DNA of 64,000 bases from Pithys albifrons albifrons (taxonomy: Eukaryota > Chordata > Aves > Passeriformes > Thamnophilidae), in NCBI RefSeq assembly GCF_047495875.1, contig NC_092463.1, positions 1,621,057 through 1,685,056 of the forward strand, written 5' to 3'. Below, piece after piece: positions 1-10,759 of this stretch. Numbering within the stretch: the first letter of the stretch is position 1; each line of letters opens with the position of its first letter. The notes under the pieces are model-generated. The model made no database searches and had not been told where the DNA came from. It was given only the letters and a program-made list of their open reading frames with translations. The position numbers were made by a program, and so were the translations under genes.

Positions 1-118
1 GTTTGGACAATGGGACAGGGTGGGATTGTTGGGGTGTGTGTGCAGGGCCAGGGGTTGGACTGGATGGTCCTTGGGGGCTCCCTTCCAACTCAGGAGAGCC
101 TGTGACTCTCTCAGGTGG
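1..118 (+). mobile_element. CR1 LINE 3' end, cut by window edge
   Basis: The sequence matches, almost base for base, the CR1 tails at 41461-41580 and 47095-47215: a stretch encoding nothing, then the typical 'ggactggatggtcctt' and 'cccttccaactcagg' close. Only the last part of the element is in the window; the body lies upstream. Confidence 0.8.
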
Positions 119-529
119 TACCCACTCCCTGACTAAGACATGGATACCCCAACCCTGGAGAGCAGGACCTTTATTTTCTGGGGTTTGACACCATTGCATC
201 ACTCAGTTTTAAAAACCAAGGATAGAAATGCAAAACCACAGGGAGTTATTTCAGCTCCCACAGGCAGGGCCTGATGCCCCCCAGGACCCCACTCAGGGCC
301 ACAGCAAAGACACATTTCCCACATCACCACAGCAAGTGAAGTGTCTGTTCACTCCCACTGCCATGTCCTCCTGCCCAGTCAAATCAGAATAACAAATCTG
401 GGTTCTGTGGGATCTTGCAAAGCCAGCCCCAGCCACCTGTGCCACCTGTGCCCTCAATATCTGGGGATGTTTATGGGCATAGTCCTGCTGGGGCTCTCCA
501 TGCCCGTCCCCATCACACAAAGAGGATCT
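119..529. other. Unique sequence, no feature seen
   Basis: About 410 bases between two CR1 tails. Short open frames on both strands show no recognisable domain. I see no repeat or RNA gene. Confidence 0.5.
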
Positions 530-737
530 GTGGAATCCCTGAATGGTTTGAGTTGGAAAGGACCTAAAGGTTCAGCCCATCCCACCCCCCTGCCATGGGC
601 AGGGACACCTCCCAACAGCCCAGGTTGTTTCAAGCCCTGTCCAACCCGGCCTGGGACACTTCCAGGGATGGGGCAGCCACAGCTTGTCTGGGCACCTGTG
701 CCAGGGCCCTGCCCACCCTCCCAGGGAAGGATTCCAG
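530..737 (-). mobile_element. CR1 LINE 3' fragment
   Basis: Antisense CR1 tail: 'gaatggtttgagttgg', then 'ccatgggcagggacacctcc' and 'gatggggcagccacag'. The 5' side is truncated after about 200 bases, as usual for CR1. Confidence 0.85.
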
Positions 738-786
738 GCTAAGAAACCAGGCTAAGCCCATCCTGGCTGCAGAGATGTGGGATATT

Positions 787-1869
787 TGTCCTAGTTGAGC
801 AGGTGGGCCCAGTTTGTCCCAGTGTGGGTGTGCCCAAAGCTGGGCATTCCAAACCCTCTGGGCCATTGCCCAGCAACTGTTCCCAATGGCCCATTGGCAG
901 CAGCTGCCCAGGGCACAGCTGAGCCCTCAGGCTGGGAGCTGGCTGGGAAAGAAGCCTGGCAGAGGAGCTGGGAGAACTGCCCTGCAGGGACTCCTTGGCA
1001 CCTCCACACCCACCTGAGGGCTCAGCTCTGCCCATGGGCCAGCAACGAGTCCAAACTCCCCCCTGACTGCCAGAGTCAGATCCCCCAGGGTGGAACTCCC
1101 TGCCCTGGGGGAGGCACTGGGGGCTCCCACCCACACCTCAGGGGAGAGAATCATGGAATGAAGTGGGTTGGGAGAGCCCTCTGAGCTCCTCCAGCCCAGC
1201 CCTTGCTCCAACCCCACTGTGCTCACCAGCCCAGGGCACTCAGTGCCACATCCAGTCTCAGCTCCAACACCTGCAGGGATGGAGAATCCACCCCCTCTCT
1301 GGGCAGCCCATTCCAAGGCCTGAGCACCCTCTCTGCAAACAATTCCTTCCTGATGGCCAAGCCAAGCCTGCCCTGGCACAGCTTGAGCCTGTGCCCTCTT
1401 GTCCTGCTGCTGCTTGTGTGGGAGAAGAGCCCAACCCCCCCTGGGTCCAGCCTCCTGTCAGGGGGTTGTGGGGAGTGAGGAGGTGCCCCCTGAGCCTCCT
1501 CTTCTCCAGAGTAATCTTGGGCTTTGGGGACTTCTGGGACCACTCTTGGGATCCAGAGGAGGAGCAGCCCCTGGCCAGGAGGAGCCCCCCACTCTGGCCC
1601 AGACTGTGCCATCATCTGCACCAACAGCTTTGTCCCTTCCTTTGCCTTTGGCCTCGGGGGAACCACGTGGGGCTCAGCACAGGGGCCACCAAACCCCCCT
1701 GTGTTTGTGCCCCAGGGGGTGGGTTACACTGCTGGGCTTGGGGGTTAAACCCAATTTCTCTTTGTGCCATTGCATTGATTGTGATATTGGTATTAAACTG
1801 TAACTCTGACTTATAATCTCCTTTGTGGTGGGTTCATTTCTCCTGCAGGTTTCCATTTAAACCAGCCCA
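787..1869 (+). mobile_element. Solo LTR of a bird endogenous retrovirus with embedded CR1
   Basis: Starts TGTCCTAG and ends with the CCAGCACA-type terminus (here CCAGCCCA). The 5-base flanks atatt/atatc match at 4 of 5 positions, which fits a 5-bp target duplication of ERVL type. A conserved ATTAAA hexamer (about 1792) lies about 75 bases from the 3' end and suggests the sense strand; orientation is tentative because the termini are nearly mirror images. Five further copies lie at 39104, 44081, 55210, 59077 and 61843. No gag, pol or env sequence lies next to it, so it is a solo LTR. Confidence 0.75.
1148..1509 (-). mobile_element. CR1 3' fragment inside the LTR
   Basis: Runs from 'gaatcatggaatgaagtggg' to 'cctcctcttctccag' and is CR1-like throughout (about 360 bases), antisense to the LTR. 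The same insert with the same borders is found in the other composite LTR copies, so it moved with the LTR and is not an independent insertion here. Confidence 0.75.
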
Positions 1870-2965
1870 ATATCACAGACCATTCTGCAGCCCTGAGGAG
1901 GTCCCAGCAAACCTTGTCCTTGATGGGTTGGAAAACTTCAAGATTTCAACACCAGGATTGACAACAGCAGCTCAATCTTTCCCTCTCACCTTTCCACCAA
2001 CAAATCAGTGCATTTCCTCTAATGCAATAAATAAATAAACCAAAAATTATTTAATTAGGAAAAGGTGGATTCCAACCTTGAACTGAGTTCCTTGTGCAGC
2101 CCACAAGAACCAGAGCAATTATTGTACGTTGAGGTTTGTTCTGCCACCACCAGAAATTCTGAAGGGGACAAAAAGGATTTGAGTGATGCCAAGAGGAAAC
2201 TTTGGGATGACTCTGGACCCTTTTCCCAAATCCATCAGATTCCCAAGACAGAATAACTCCAGTTTAGGCCTCTGGGGTTAAACTTGGGATTAACACATTC
2301 CAAGTTAACATAATACTCTTACATGTCAGTAATATTATATTAAAATAGATATTAATATAACATTAATATATTATAGCAATATAATAATTTTCAACTATAT
2401 TGATATAGAAATAATTTCTGTAGTAATGTATATTTCATATTAATACAGTGATGTTTTAAAGCACTATTAATTATATTGTAATTCCTTCAAACTGACAGTT
2501 ATAAAAACAGAGCTCGGCAAAGCTTGGAATGAATTTCCCTGACCAAGAACTGCAAACAAAATAATGCCAAAAAGAAGAAGAAATGAGCAGCAATTTTTGC
2601 AGGCAGAGGGGCAATAAGCAGGGGCCTGTTCTTGCAGGATACACCTGATTTTTTGGGATATTACATTTCTCTCCCTGCATGCTGAGCCCTGTCACGTTTT
2701 ATTAAAAACAACAACCCCTGCAATCTGTTTCCAGATCAGACATGGATAAAAACAACCAGAACAACCAGAGCTCTGGGCAGCTGGGAGAAAATTGAGAATT
2801 TAACACCTCCAAGAGCTTTTTCTGGTGCACAGACAGTGGTGAAAACAAACAGAGAGAGCTCCTGGAAGGATTTTCCAAGGCTGAGATGGACTGAGTGGGA
2901 CTGGAAAAGGAGAGTCAAGCACTGTCCCAAAAAGGCAGGACAAGCAGTGGGGAAGAGAGTTGGAA
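1870..2965. other. Unique sequence with AT-rich core
   Basis: No gene recognised. Positions 2285-2480 are strongly AT-rich with many TAATAT/ATTAAT words. 2700-2760 holds short CAA runs. Confidence 0.5.
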
Positions 2966-3641
2966 AGACCTGGGACAGGGATGGAGGGACAGGACACAGG
3001 GAATGGCTTCCCACTGCCAGAGGGATACTGGGAAGGGATTGGTGTCTGGGAGGGTGGGCAGGCCCTGGCACAGGTGCCCAGAGAAGCTGTGGCTGCCCCA
3101 TCCCTGGGAGTGTCCCAGGCCAGGTTGGACAGGGCTTGGAGCAGCCTGGGCTGGTGGGAGGTGTCCCTGCCCATGGCAGATGTTGGAATGAGATGGGATT
3201 TACGGTCCCTTCCAGCCCAATCATGGAGATGCTCCATGGCTGGATCCCTCTGCTCTGGAGCCAGGCTGGAAGAGCTGGGGGGGCTCACCTGGAGAAGAGA
3301 AGGCTCCATGAGTGATCTTAGAGCCCCTTCCAGTACCTGAAGGGGCTCCAGGAGAGCTGGAGAGGGACTGGGGACAAGGGATGGAGGGACAGGACACAGG
3401 GAATGGCTTCCCACTGCCAGAGGGCAGGGCTGGGTGGGATATTGGGCAGGAATTGGTGTCTGGGAGGGTGGGCAGGCCCTGGCACAGGTGCCCAGAGAAG
3501 CTGTGGCTGCCCCAGCCCTGGGAGTGTCCCAGGCCAGGCTGGAGAGGGCTTGGAGCCACCTGGGCTGGTGGGAGGTGTCCCTGCCCATGGCAGGGGGTGG
3601 GATGAGATGGGTTTAAGGTCCCTTCCAACCCAAACCATTCT
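2966..3641 (+). mobile_element. Head-to-tail pair of CR1 3' ends
   Basis: Two CR1 3' regions follow each other in the same direction. The first ends near 3222 in 'ccttccagcccaatcatgg' and the second begins at once with 'gagatgctccatggctgg'. The second ends with 'attctgggattctgtgatg', a true CR1 octamer-type tail. The junction is the same as in the arrays at 12.9-14.0, 48.0-49.5 and 63.5-64 kb. Confidence 0.85.
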
Positions 3642-3950
3642 GGGATTCTGTGATGACCAAATGTCCCCCAGAAGAGGATGAGATAAGGAGATCTGGGCTG
3701 ATCTAAGGCCCAATTCCAACATGGACAACTCCCATTCTAATACCCCTTCACCAAAACCCCAAGCAGAAATTAAAACCTCATTAGAAAGCCCTGTTAGAAA
3801 TCAAACCCCTCCTGAACCTTTACATCATCTTGAGGTGCTGCAACAACCTCCTGTGAGAGGTTTGGTGAGACCTTTGCAGTGATGGAAACCAGAGTGAAGA
3901 CTCATTGTACATTCTGGCATGGAAGAAAGGAGGCTTGGCCATGGATTTGG
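3641..3950 (+). repeat. Repeated segment of unknown family downstream of CR1
   Basis: This segment recurs inverted at 53226-53516, in both cases starting directly at a CR1 3' tail. The better copy (53277-53510, minus) has an open frame of about 77 codons, rich in Pro and Glu. Here that frame is broken by a small deletion and a TAA near 3700, and an in-frame portion restarts at ATG 3721 and ends at TGA near 3880. I do not recognise the product. It could be a fragment of a transposon or retroviral gene, a processed gene piece, or flank carried along by CR1. Confidence 0.6.
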
Positions 3951-3952
3951 GG

Positions 3953-4262
3953 CTCCAGGCCAGGCTGGACAGGGCTTGGAGCAGCCTGGGCTGGTGGGAA
4001 GTGTCCCTGCCCATGGCAGGGGTGGCACTGGGTGGGCTTTGAGGTCCCTCCCAATCCATTGTGTAATTCTGTGACTCAGAGGTTGGAAAGGGTTGCCCAG
4101 GGCAGTGGTGGAGTCTCCATCCCACCCCTGGATGAGTCCCAGGCCGGATTGGACAGGGCTTGGAGCACCCTGGGCTGGTGGGAGGTGTCCCTGCCCACGG
4201 CAGGGGTGGCACTGGATGATCTTTCAGGTCCCTTCCAACCCAAACCATCCTGTGAACATTGT
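3953..4262 (+). mobile_element. Two CR1 3' tails in series
   Basis: First tail 3953-4078 ends 'gtgtaattctgtgactcag'; second 4079-4262 ends near 'caaaccatcctgtgaac'. Both contain the 'ggcttggagca' and 'tgtccctgcccatggcag'-type blocks of the CR1 tail in sense orientation. Confidence 0.8.
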
Positions 4263-4759
4263 GGTGGCTGTTCAAAAACCTTCTGCATTAGAAGTCGTCA
4301 GATGGAGAAACAAAGTCTGGGGACTCTGATTTGGGTTTGAAGGTTTTCCTCTCCTGCACTGCACATTTTTTTAAATGCTTGTGGGGTAAAGCATTTTGAT
4401 CCATTATTACGATAACGGCACAGGAGTGGAATTATGAGCATAATTCTAATTACCATTTTTATGCACAGTTAATTAATCATAAAATACTACATTATAGAAT
4501 TTCCCCTCTTTAATGAAACCCATTAGAGGGGCCCCTAAAGCCCTACATTTAATGTTAAACAAATCAAACCTGTGTCTGGGGTTGGGGCTTTTAGCACAAA
4601 AGTGGCCTTGAATGAGCTGCTCAAACAGAACTCAGGGAGCATTTGCCAAAGGGGTGCAGGAAGAGGAGCCTTTTCCAACACCACATTCCTGCTCCAGGTC
4701 CAGAGGAGCTGCTTTTTCTCTACTCTGCTACTTTACTCATGAGTTAATTAACCTCTCCT
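4263..4759. other. Unique sequence with homeodomain-motif-rich core
   Basis: No gene seen. 4370-4560 is rich in ATTA/TAAT words (TTAATTAATCATAA, ATTCTAATTACC) and has no repeat similarity to the rest of the window. It looks like a conserved non-coding element, but only an alignment could show that. Confidence 0.4.
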
Positions 4760-5947
4760 GGATTAAGAGCTGGCTGGAGGGCCCAGAGAGTGCTGGTGAG
4801 CGGAGCTGCATCCAGGTGGTCACCAGTGGTGTCCCCAGGGGTCTGTCTTGGGTCCAGTCCTGTTAAACATCTTTAGTGATGATTTAGATGAGGGGATTGA
4901 GTCCATCAGCAGCAAATTTGCTGATGACACCAAGTTGGGAGGGAGTGTCGACCTGCTGGAAGGCAGGAGGGCTCTGCAGAGGGATCTGGAGAGACTGGAG
5001 AGATGGGCTGATTGCAATGGGATGGAGTTCAACAAGGCCAAGTGCAGGTCCTGCCCTTTGGCCACCCCAACCCCCTGCAGCGCTCCAGGCTGGGCACAGA
5101 GTGGCTGGAGAGCAGCCAGGCAGAGGGACCTGGGGGGACTGAGGGACAGGAAGCTCAACAGGAGCCACCAGTGTGCCCAGGTGGCCAAGAAGGCCAAGGG
5201 GATCCTGGCCTGGATCCAAACTAGCGTGGCCAGCAGGCCCAGGGCAGTGACCCTTCCCCTGGACTCTGCCTTGGGGAGGCCACACCTTGAGTGTTGTGTT
5301 CAGTTCTGGGCCCCTCAGTTGAGGCAAGAGATTGAGGGGCTGGAGCGGGGCCAGAGAAGAGCAACGAGGCTGGAGAAGGGACTGGAGGTGGCACTGAGTG
5401 TCCTCTGAAACACCTCCAGGGACAGAGAATCCACCATGTCTTGATCCAACCCCACTGGGATCACCAGCCCAGGGCACACAGTGGGGTTGGACCAAGGGTT
5501 GGACTCGATGATCTCAGAGGTCTTTTCCAACCCAATCCATTCTGTGATTCTGTGATTCTATGGATGTGGCACTGAGTGAGAATCCACCATGTCTTGATCC
5601 AACGGAGTGCCCTGGGCTGGTGATCACAGTGGGGTTGGATCAAGGGTTGGACTTGACGATATCAGAGGTCTCTTCCAACCCAAGTGAGAAGAGCAACGAG
5701 GCTGGAGAAGGGACTGGAGCACAAGTGCTGTGGGGAGAGGCTGAGGGAGCTGGGGGTGTTCAGCCTGGAGAAGAGAAGGCTCAGAGGTGACCTCAGCACT
5801 GTGTGGAACTGCCTGAAGGGAAGTTCTGGCCAGGTGGGGGTTGGTCTCTTCTCCCAGGCACTCAGCAATAGGACAAGGGGGCACGATGGGCTCAAGCTCT
5901 GCCAGGGGAAATTGAAGATGGAGACCAGAAAAAAGTTCTTTTTTTTA
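4760..5947 (+). mobile_element. CR1 LINE with RT domain and duplicated 3' region
   Basis: Truncated CR1 covering the C-terminal half of ORF2 and the 3' region. A 3'-end-like block (about 5390-5690, closing 'cattctgtgattctgtgatt') sits inside the element. The motif 'agaagagcaacgaggctgga' occurs on both sides of it (5356 and 5688), which is what a tandem duplication of the tail leaves behind. The element stops at 5947, where the rest of its 3' end appears inverted. Confidence 0.85.
4848..5408 (+). pseudogene. CR1 ORF2 reverse transcriptase, C-terminal remnant
   Basis: CR1 ORF2 encodes an endonuclease/reverse transcriptase that copies CR1 RNA at a nicked target. Here a 186-codon frame carries the RT palm motif FADDTKLGG (about 27-35 residues in; the two Asp are catalytic), preceded by GPVLLNIF, and then the thumb-like C-terminus with [11 protein letters not shown]. 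The preceding SGVPRG box is in a different frame (ending at 4866), so a frameshift lies near 4855. The endonuclease and the N-terminal half of the RT are missing, so no active enzyme can be made. Confidence 0.85.
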
Positions 5948-6148
5948 GAATGGATTGGGTTGGAAAAGACCTTCAAGATCATCAAGTCCAACCCTTGGTC
6001 CAACTCCAGTCCCTTTACCAGATCATGGCACTCAGTGCCATGGCCAAGCTCACCTGAAAAACCTCCAGGGATGGGGAATCCACCCCCTCTCTGGGCAGCC
6101 CATTCCAATCCCTGAGCACTCTCTCTGCAAAGAAGTTTTTTCTCATCT
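5948..6148 (-). mobile_element. Inverted CR1 3' end
   Basis: Antisense CR1 tail from 'gaatggattgggttgg' to 'gaagttttttctcatct'. It ends at the same CR1 position where the plus-strand element stops at 5947, so the 3' 200 bases of that element may have been inverted in place. Confidence 0.75.
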
Positions 6149-6247
6149 TGCATTGATTGTAATATTGTTATTAAATTGTGACTCTGACTTAGAATCTCTT
6201 TGGTGTTGGGTTCATTTCTCCTCCCAGTTTACCTCTAAACCAGCCCA
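6149..6247 (+). mobile_element. LTR 3' end fragment
   Basis: About 100 bases matching the last part of the composite LTRs: ATTAAA hexamer, 'tcatttctcct', and the terminus 'aaaccagccca'. It is joined directly to the CR1 fragment; the LTR 5' part is missing. Confidence 0.7.
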
Positions 6248-6644
6248 GTTTCTCACACAGTGCCAGCAGCTTTTCACTTCCAAATGCCTTTAGGATGAGC
6301 TCAAAAAGTTACCTGAACTCTCCTCTAAAATCCCAGAGCTTGTGCAGAAGGGCCCAGCGGGCACCTACTCGAAATTAATTGTGTTCCTGCAACATTCTGA
6401 TTTCTCACCAGCATCAAAGGGTGGGAAAAGCACAGACTGCAAGACTCAAAGGCTGGAGGAAACATCACCCACAACTTCATGGCAGCGGTGGCTGGACCAG
6501 CCACATGGCACGCTCAGCATCCCACCCCACGGCTCCGGCATCAAGCTGGTCAACATCTTTCATTTGACCTGGAAGCCCAAACTGGTGGAAAAATCCTCTT
6601 CCACCTCCTTGAGGATGATTATTAAAATAATATTTACAAAGCAT
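6248..6644. other. Unique sequence, no feature seen
   Basis: No repeat or gene recognised. Short frames on the plus strand are not convincing. Confidence 0.4.
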
Positions 6645-6850
6645 GATCATAGAAATTATGGAATGGTTTGGGGTGAAGGGACCTTAAAGTCACCTTGTTC
6701 CATCCTCTGCCATGGGCAGGGACACCTTCCATGTTGCTCCAAAGCTCATCCTTGGACACTTCCAGGGATGAGACAGACGCAGCTTCTCTGAGAAATCTCT
6801 GAGTGGCTCAGCACCCTCACAGTAAGGAATTCTTCCCTAAAATTCCAAAA
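6645..6850 (-). mobile_element. CR1 LINE 3' fragment
   Basis: Diverged antisense CR1 tail beginning 'catagaaattatggaatgg', with 'ccatgggcagggacacc' and 'cactt ccaggg' blocks and the 'taaggaattcttccct' block. Confidence 0.75.
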
Positions 6851-7009
6851 GTTGACCCCCAGCCATTCCTCCAAAAAAAGGAAATGCAGCTTAAAGAATG
6901 TGTTGTTTGAAGGGAGCAACTGAAAGTTTTCCTTTCTGTGAATGCTCCAGATTTTCCTGCACAATAAAATAAGGAATGTGCATTTAATGGAGTGGCTCTG
7001 GGATTCAAT

Positions 7010-8540
7010 ACCCCTGGATATACCCCCAGGATTGTCCCCCTGGATATACCCCCAGGATTGTCCTCCCTGGATTCATCCCCAGGATTGTTCCCCCCTGGAT
7101 TCATCCCCAGGATTGTTCCCCCCTGGATATACCCCCAGGATTGTCACCCCTGGATATATCCCCAGGATCTTCCCCCCTGGATTTATCCCCAGGATTGTCC
7201 CCCCTGGATATACCCCCAGGATTGTTCCCCTTGGATATACCCCCAGGATTGTCTCCCCTGGATTTATCCCCAGGATTGTCTCCCCTGGATTTATCCCCAG
7301 GATTGTCCCCCCTGGATACATCCCCAGGATTGTCACCCCTGGATTTATCCCCAGGATTGTCCCCCCTGGATATACCCCCAGGACTGTCCCCCCTGGATTC
7401 ATCCCCAGGATTGTTCCCCCTGGATATATCCCCAGGATTGTTCCCCCTGGATATACCCCCAGGATTGTCCCTCCTGGATTTATCCCCAGGACTGTTCCTC
7501 TGGATATACCCCCAGGACTGTCCCCCCTGGATTCATCCCCAGGATTGTTCCCCCCTGGATATACCCCCAGGATTGTCACCCCTGGATACATCCCCAGGAT
7601 CTTCCCCCTTGGATTTATTCCTAGGATTGTCCCCCCTGGATATACCCCCAGGATTGTCCACCCCTGGATATACCCCCAGATCTGACATCCCTGGATTTAT
7701 CCCCAGGATTGTTCCCCCTGGATATACCCCAGGATTGTCCTCCCTGGATTCATCCCCAGGATTGTTCCCCCTGGATATACCCCCAGGATTTATCCCCAGG
7801 ATAGTCCCCCCTGGATTCATCCCCAGGATTGTCCCCCCTGGATTTATCCCCAGGATTGTCCTCCCTGGATATACCCCCAGGATTTACCCCCAGGATTGTC
7901 CCCCATGGATTTTTCCCCAGGATTGTTCCCCCTGGATTTATCCCCAGGATTGTTCCCCCTGGATATACCCCCAGGATTGTCCCCCCTGGATATACCCCCA
8001 GGATTGCCCCCCCTGGATTTATCCCCAGGATTTTCCACCCTGGATTTATCCCCAGGATTGTCCCCCCTGGATATACCCCCAGGACTGTCCCCCCTGGATT
8101 CATCCCCAGGATTGTTCCCCCCTGGATATACCCCCAGGATTGTCCCCCCTGGATACATCCCCAGGATTGTCCCCCCTGGATTTATCCCCAGGATTGTCCC
8201 CTCTGGATTTATCCCCAGGATTGTCCCCTGGATTTATCCCCAGGATTGTCCCCCTGGATACATCCCCAGGATTGTTCCCCCTGGATATACCCCCAGGATT
8301 GTTCCCCTGGATATACCCCCAGGATTGTTCCCCTGGATATACCCCCAGGATTGTCTCCCCTGGATATACCCCCAGGATTGTCTCCCCTGGATATACCCCC
8401 AGGATTGTCCCCCCTGGATTTATCCCCAGGATTGTCCCCCCTGGATATACCCCCAGGATTGCCCCCCCTGGATATACCCCCAGGATTCTCCTCCCTGGAT
8501 ATACCCCCAGATCTGACATCCCTGGATTTATTCCCAGGCT
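7010..8540. repeat. 27-bp minisatellite, about 57 units
   Basis: Tandem units with the core 'ccctggatatacccccagg' followed by 'attgtccc', period 27 with single-base length variants. Because 27 is divisible by 3 and the unit has no stop in any plus frame, long frames (for example 7141-8862, 573 codons) run across it as 9-residue repeats. They are by-products of the repeat. The plus strand is very C-rich; the complement has G-runs. Confidence 0.95.
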
Positions 8541-8956
8541 GGAAAAGCAGCAGCTCTCCCACATTTCCCTCCTGAGCAGCATGAACAAAACTCACCTTTC
8601 TCCCATTTTCCTCCCAAGAAAAGAGACTCCAGAGTCACTTCCCCCTCCAAAGCCCATCTTGGCTGGCAATATTATGGCTCTTCCATGGAATTATCCATTG
8701 GGAAGCCCAGCACAGGGAATGTGCCTGCAAAGCTGTCTGGGTGATGATGATTCCCAAAAGAAAAGCCAGGAACAATCTCATCCTGGAAGAACCCAATGCC
8801 ACAGAAATAAACCCCAAATTAGGCCCAGCTCTAAACCAGCCTGTGCTCCAAAACTCTCCTAAATGGGATCATCCCTATCCAGGGAATGCTGGAGGAAAAC
8901 ACTGAACAAAACCACTGGATTGTTCCAGGCTCTTCCCTGGGGGGGACCCTCCTCTC
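8541..8956. other. Unique sequence, no feature seen
   Basis: About 400 bases between the minisatellite and the next CR1; no gene or repeat recognised. Confidence 0.4.
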
Positions 8957-9405
8957 TGTGGAATCACAGAATCGATTGGGTTGGAAAAGACCTCCGAGAT
9001 CCTCAAATCTCAAGCTCTGCCAGGGAAAATTGAAGTTGGAGATCAGAAAAAAACTTCTTTGCAGAGAGAGTGCTCAGGGATTGGAATGGGCTGCCCAGAG
9101 AGGGGGTGGATTCCCCATCCCTGGAGGTTTTTCAGCTGAGCTTGGCCGTGGCACTGAGTGCCATGATCTGGTAAAGGGACTGGAGTTGGCCCAAGGGTTG
9201 GACTTGATGATCTCAGAGGTCTTTTCCAACCCAATCCTTTCTGTGATTCTGTGGCACTGAGTGAGAATCCACATCTTAATCCAACCCCACTGTGATCACC
9301 AGCCCAGGGCACTCAGTGCCCTGATCACAGTGGGGTTGGATCAAGGGTTGGACTTGATGATCTCAAAGATCTTTCCCAACCCAATCCATTCTATGATTCT
9401 ATGAA
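8957..9405 (+). mobile_element. CR1 3' ends, with a short inverted piece
   Basis: 8957-9003 is an antisense CR1 3' end ('acagaatcgattgggttgg'). From 9004 the sequence is sense CR1, ending near 9252 and again at 9405 with 'attctatgattctatg'. The second tail contains part of the palindromic block described for 20690-20768. Confidence 0.8.
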
Positions 9406-9464
9406 GATCCTTCTGGGGTATTTTTGTGGTCCTTGCCCTAAGGATAATTCCCATTTCAGTTGAA

Positions 9465-10462
9465 ATCCTTCCCCTGGACTCTGCCTTGGGGAGGTCACAC
9501 CTTGAGTGTTGTGTTCAGTTCTGGGTCCCTCAGTTGAAGAAAGAGATTGAGGGGCTGGAGCGGGACCAGAGAAGAGCAACAAGGCTGGAGAAGGGACTGG
9601 AGGTGGCACTGAGTGTCCTCTGAAACACCTCCAGGGACAGTGAATCCACCACATCTTGATCCAACCCCACTGTGATCACCAGCCCAGGGCACAGAGTGCC
9701 AGAGTGATCCCAGTGGGGTTGGATCAAGGGTTGGACTTGACAATCTCAGAGGTCTCTTCCAACCCAAGTGAGAAGAGCAACGAGGCTGGAGAAGGGACTG
9801 GAGCACAAGTGCTGTGGGGAGAGGCTGAGGGAGCTGGGGGTGTTCAGCCTGGAGAAGAGGAGGCTCAGAGGTGACCTCAGCACTGTCTGGAACTGCCTGA
9901 AGGGAAGTTGTGGCCAGGTGGGGGTTGGTCTCTTCTCCCAGGCACTCAGCAATAGGACAAGGGGGCACGATGGGCTCAAGCTCTGCCAGGGGAAATTGAA
10001 GTTGGAGATCAGGTGGAAATTCTTTGCAGAGAGAGTGCTCAGGGATTGGAATGGGCTGCCCAGAGAGGGGGTGGATTCCCCATCCCTGGAGGTTTTTAAG
10101 GTGAGCTTGGCCATGGCACTGAGTGCCATGATCTGGTAAAGGGACTGGAGTTGGCCCAAGGGTTGGACTTGATGATCTCTGAGGTCTTTTCCAAACCAAT
10201 CCATTCTGTGGATGTGGCACTGAGTGAGAATCCACCATGTCTTGATCCAACCCTACTGTGATCACCAGCGGGGCCAGGGACAGAGAATCCACCTCCAGGG
10301 ACAGAGAATCCACCATGTCTTGATCCAACCCCACTGTGATCACCAGCCCAGGGCACTCAGTGCCAGAGTGATCCCAGTGGGGTTGGATCAAGGGTTGGAC
10401 TTGATGATCTCGGAGGTCTTTTCCAACCCAATCCATTCTAGGATTCTGTCATTCTATGAAAC
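9465..10462 (+). mobile_element. CR1 LINE with three 3'-end blocks
   Basis: Sense CR1 beginning in the C-terminal ORF2 region ('ctggactctgccttggggag'), truncated compared with 4760-5947. Tail-like blocks end near 9770, 10205 and 10455; the last has 'attctaggattctgtc'. It has the same internal tail duplication as the CR1s at 4760 and 18549. Confidence 0.85.
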
Positions 10463-10733
10463 CTGCGGCTGCCACAGGAGCAAAATTCTGGATACTCAGC
10501 TCCACCCTCCTGCAACCTGTGGAAGGTGCTATGAAACAGCAAGGCCTTCTCCTGCCTCCAGGTCATTCCTGCAGGGAATTCACCATTTAGGGAAACATTT
10601 ATGGCCCTGAGATGCACACGTGGTAGAGCACCCCAAGGATTCTAAAAGGCATCTTTGTTTCCTCTCTCCCGAGCCATGGAAAAACCTCAGCATCCAAAAC
10701 TTCTGGGAAGAAGTTCCCAGCTCCAAAAAAGCT
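10463..10733. other. Unique sequence, no feature seen
   Basis: No gene or repeat recognised. Confidence 0.4.
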
Positions 10734-10759
10734 AAAAAAAAAAAAAAAAAAAAAAAAAG
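10734..10759 (+). repeat. Poly(A) run
   Basis: An uninterrupted A run of about 26 bases. There is no SINE body or target duplication upstream, so I do not call a retroposon. Confidence 0.9.

Noticed and set aside
7010..8540. CRISPR array
   Set aside because: Direct repeats without distinct spacers, and the context is a vertebrate genome; it is a minisatellite.
7141..8862. 573-codon open frame as a gene
   Set aside because: It is the 27-bp minisatellite read in one of three equally open frames, with no start context, domain or codon signal.
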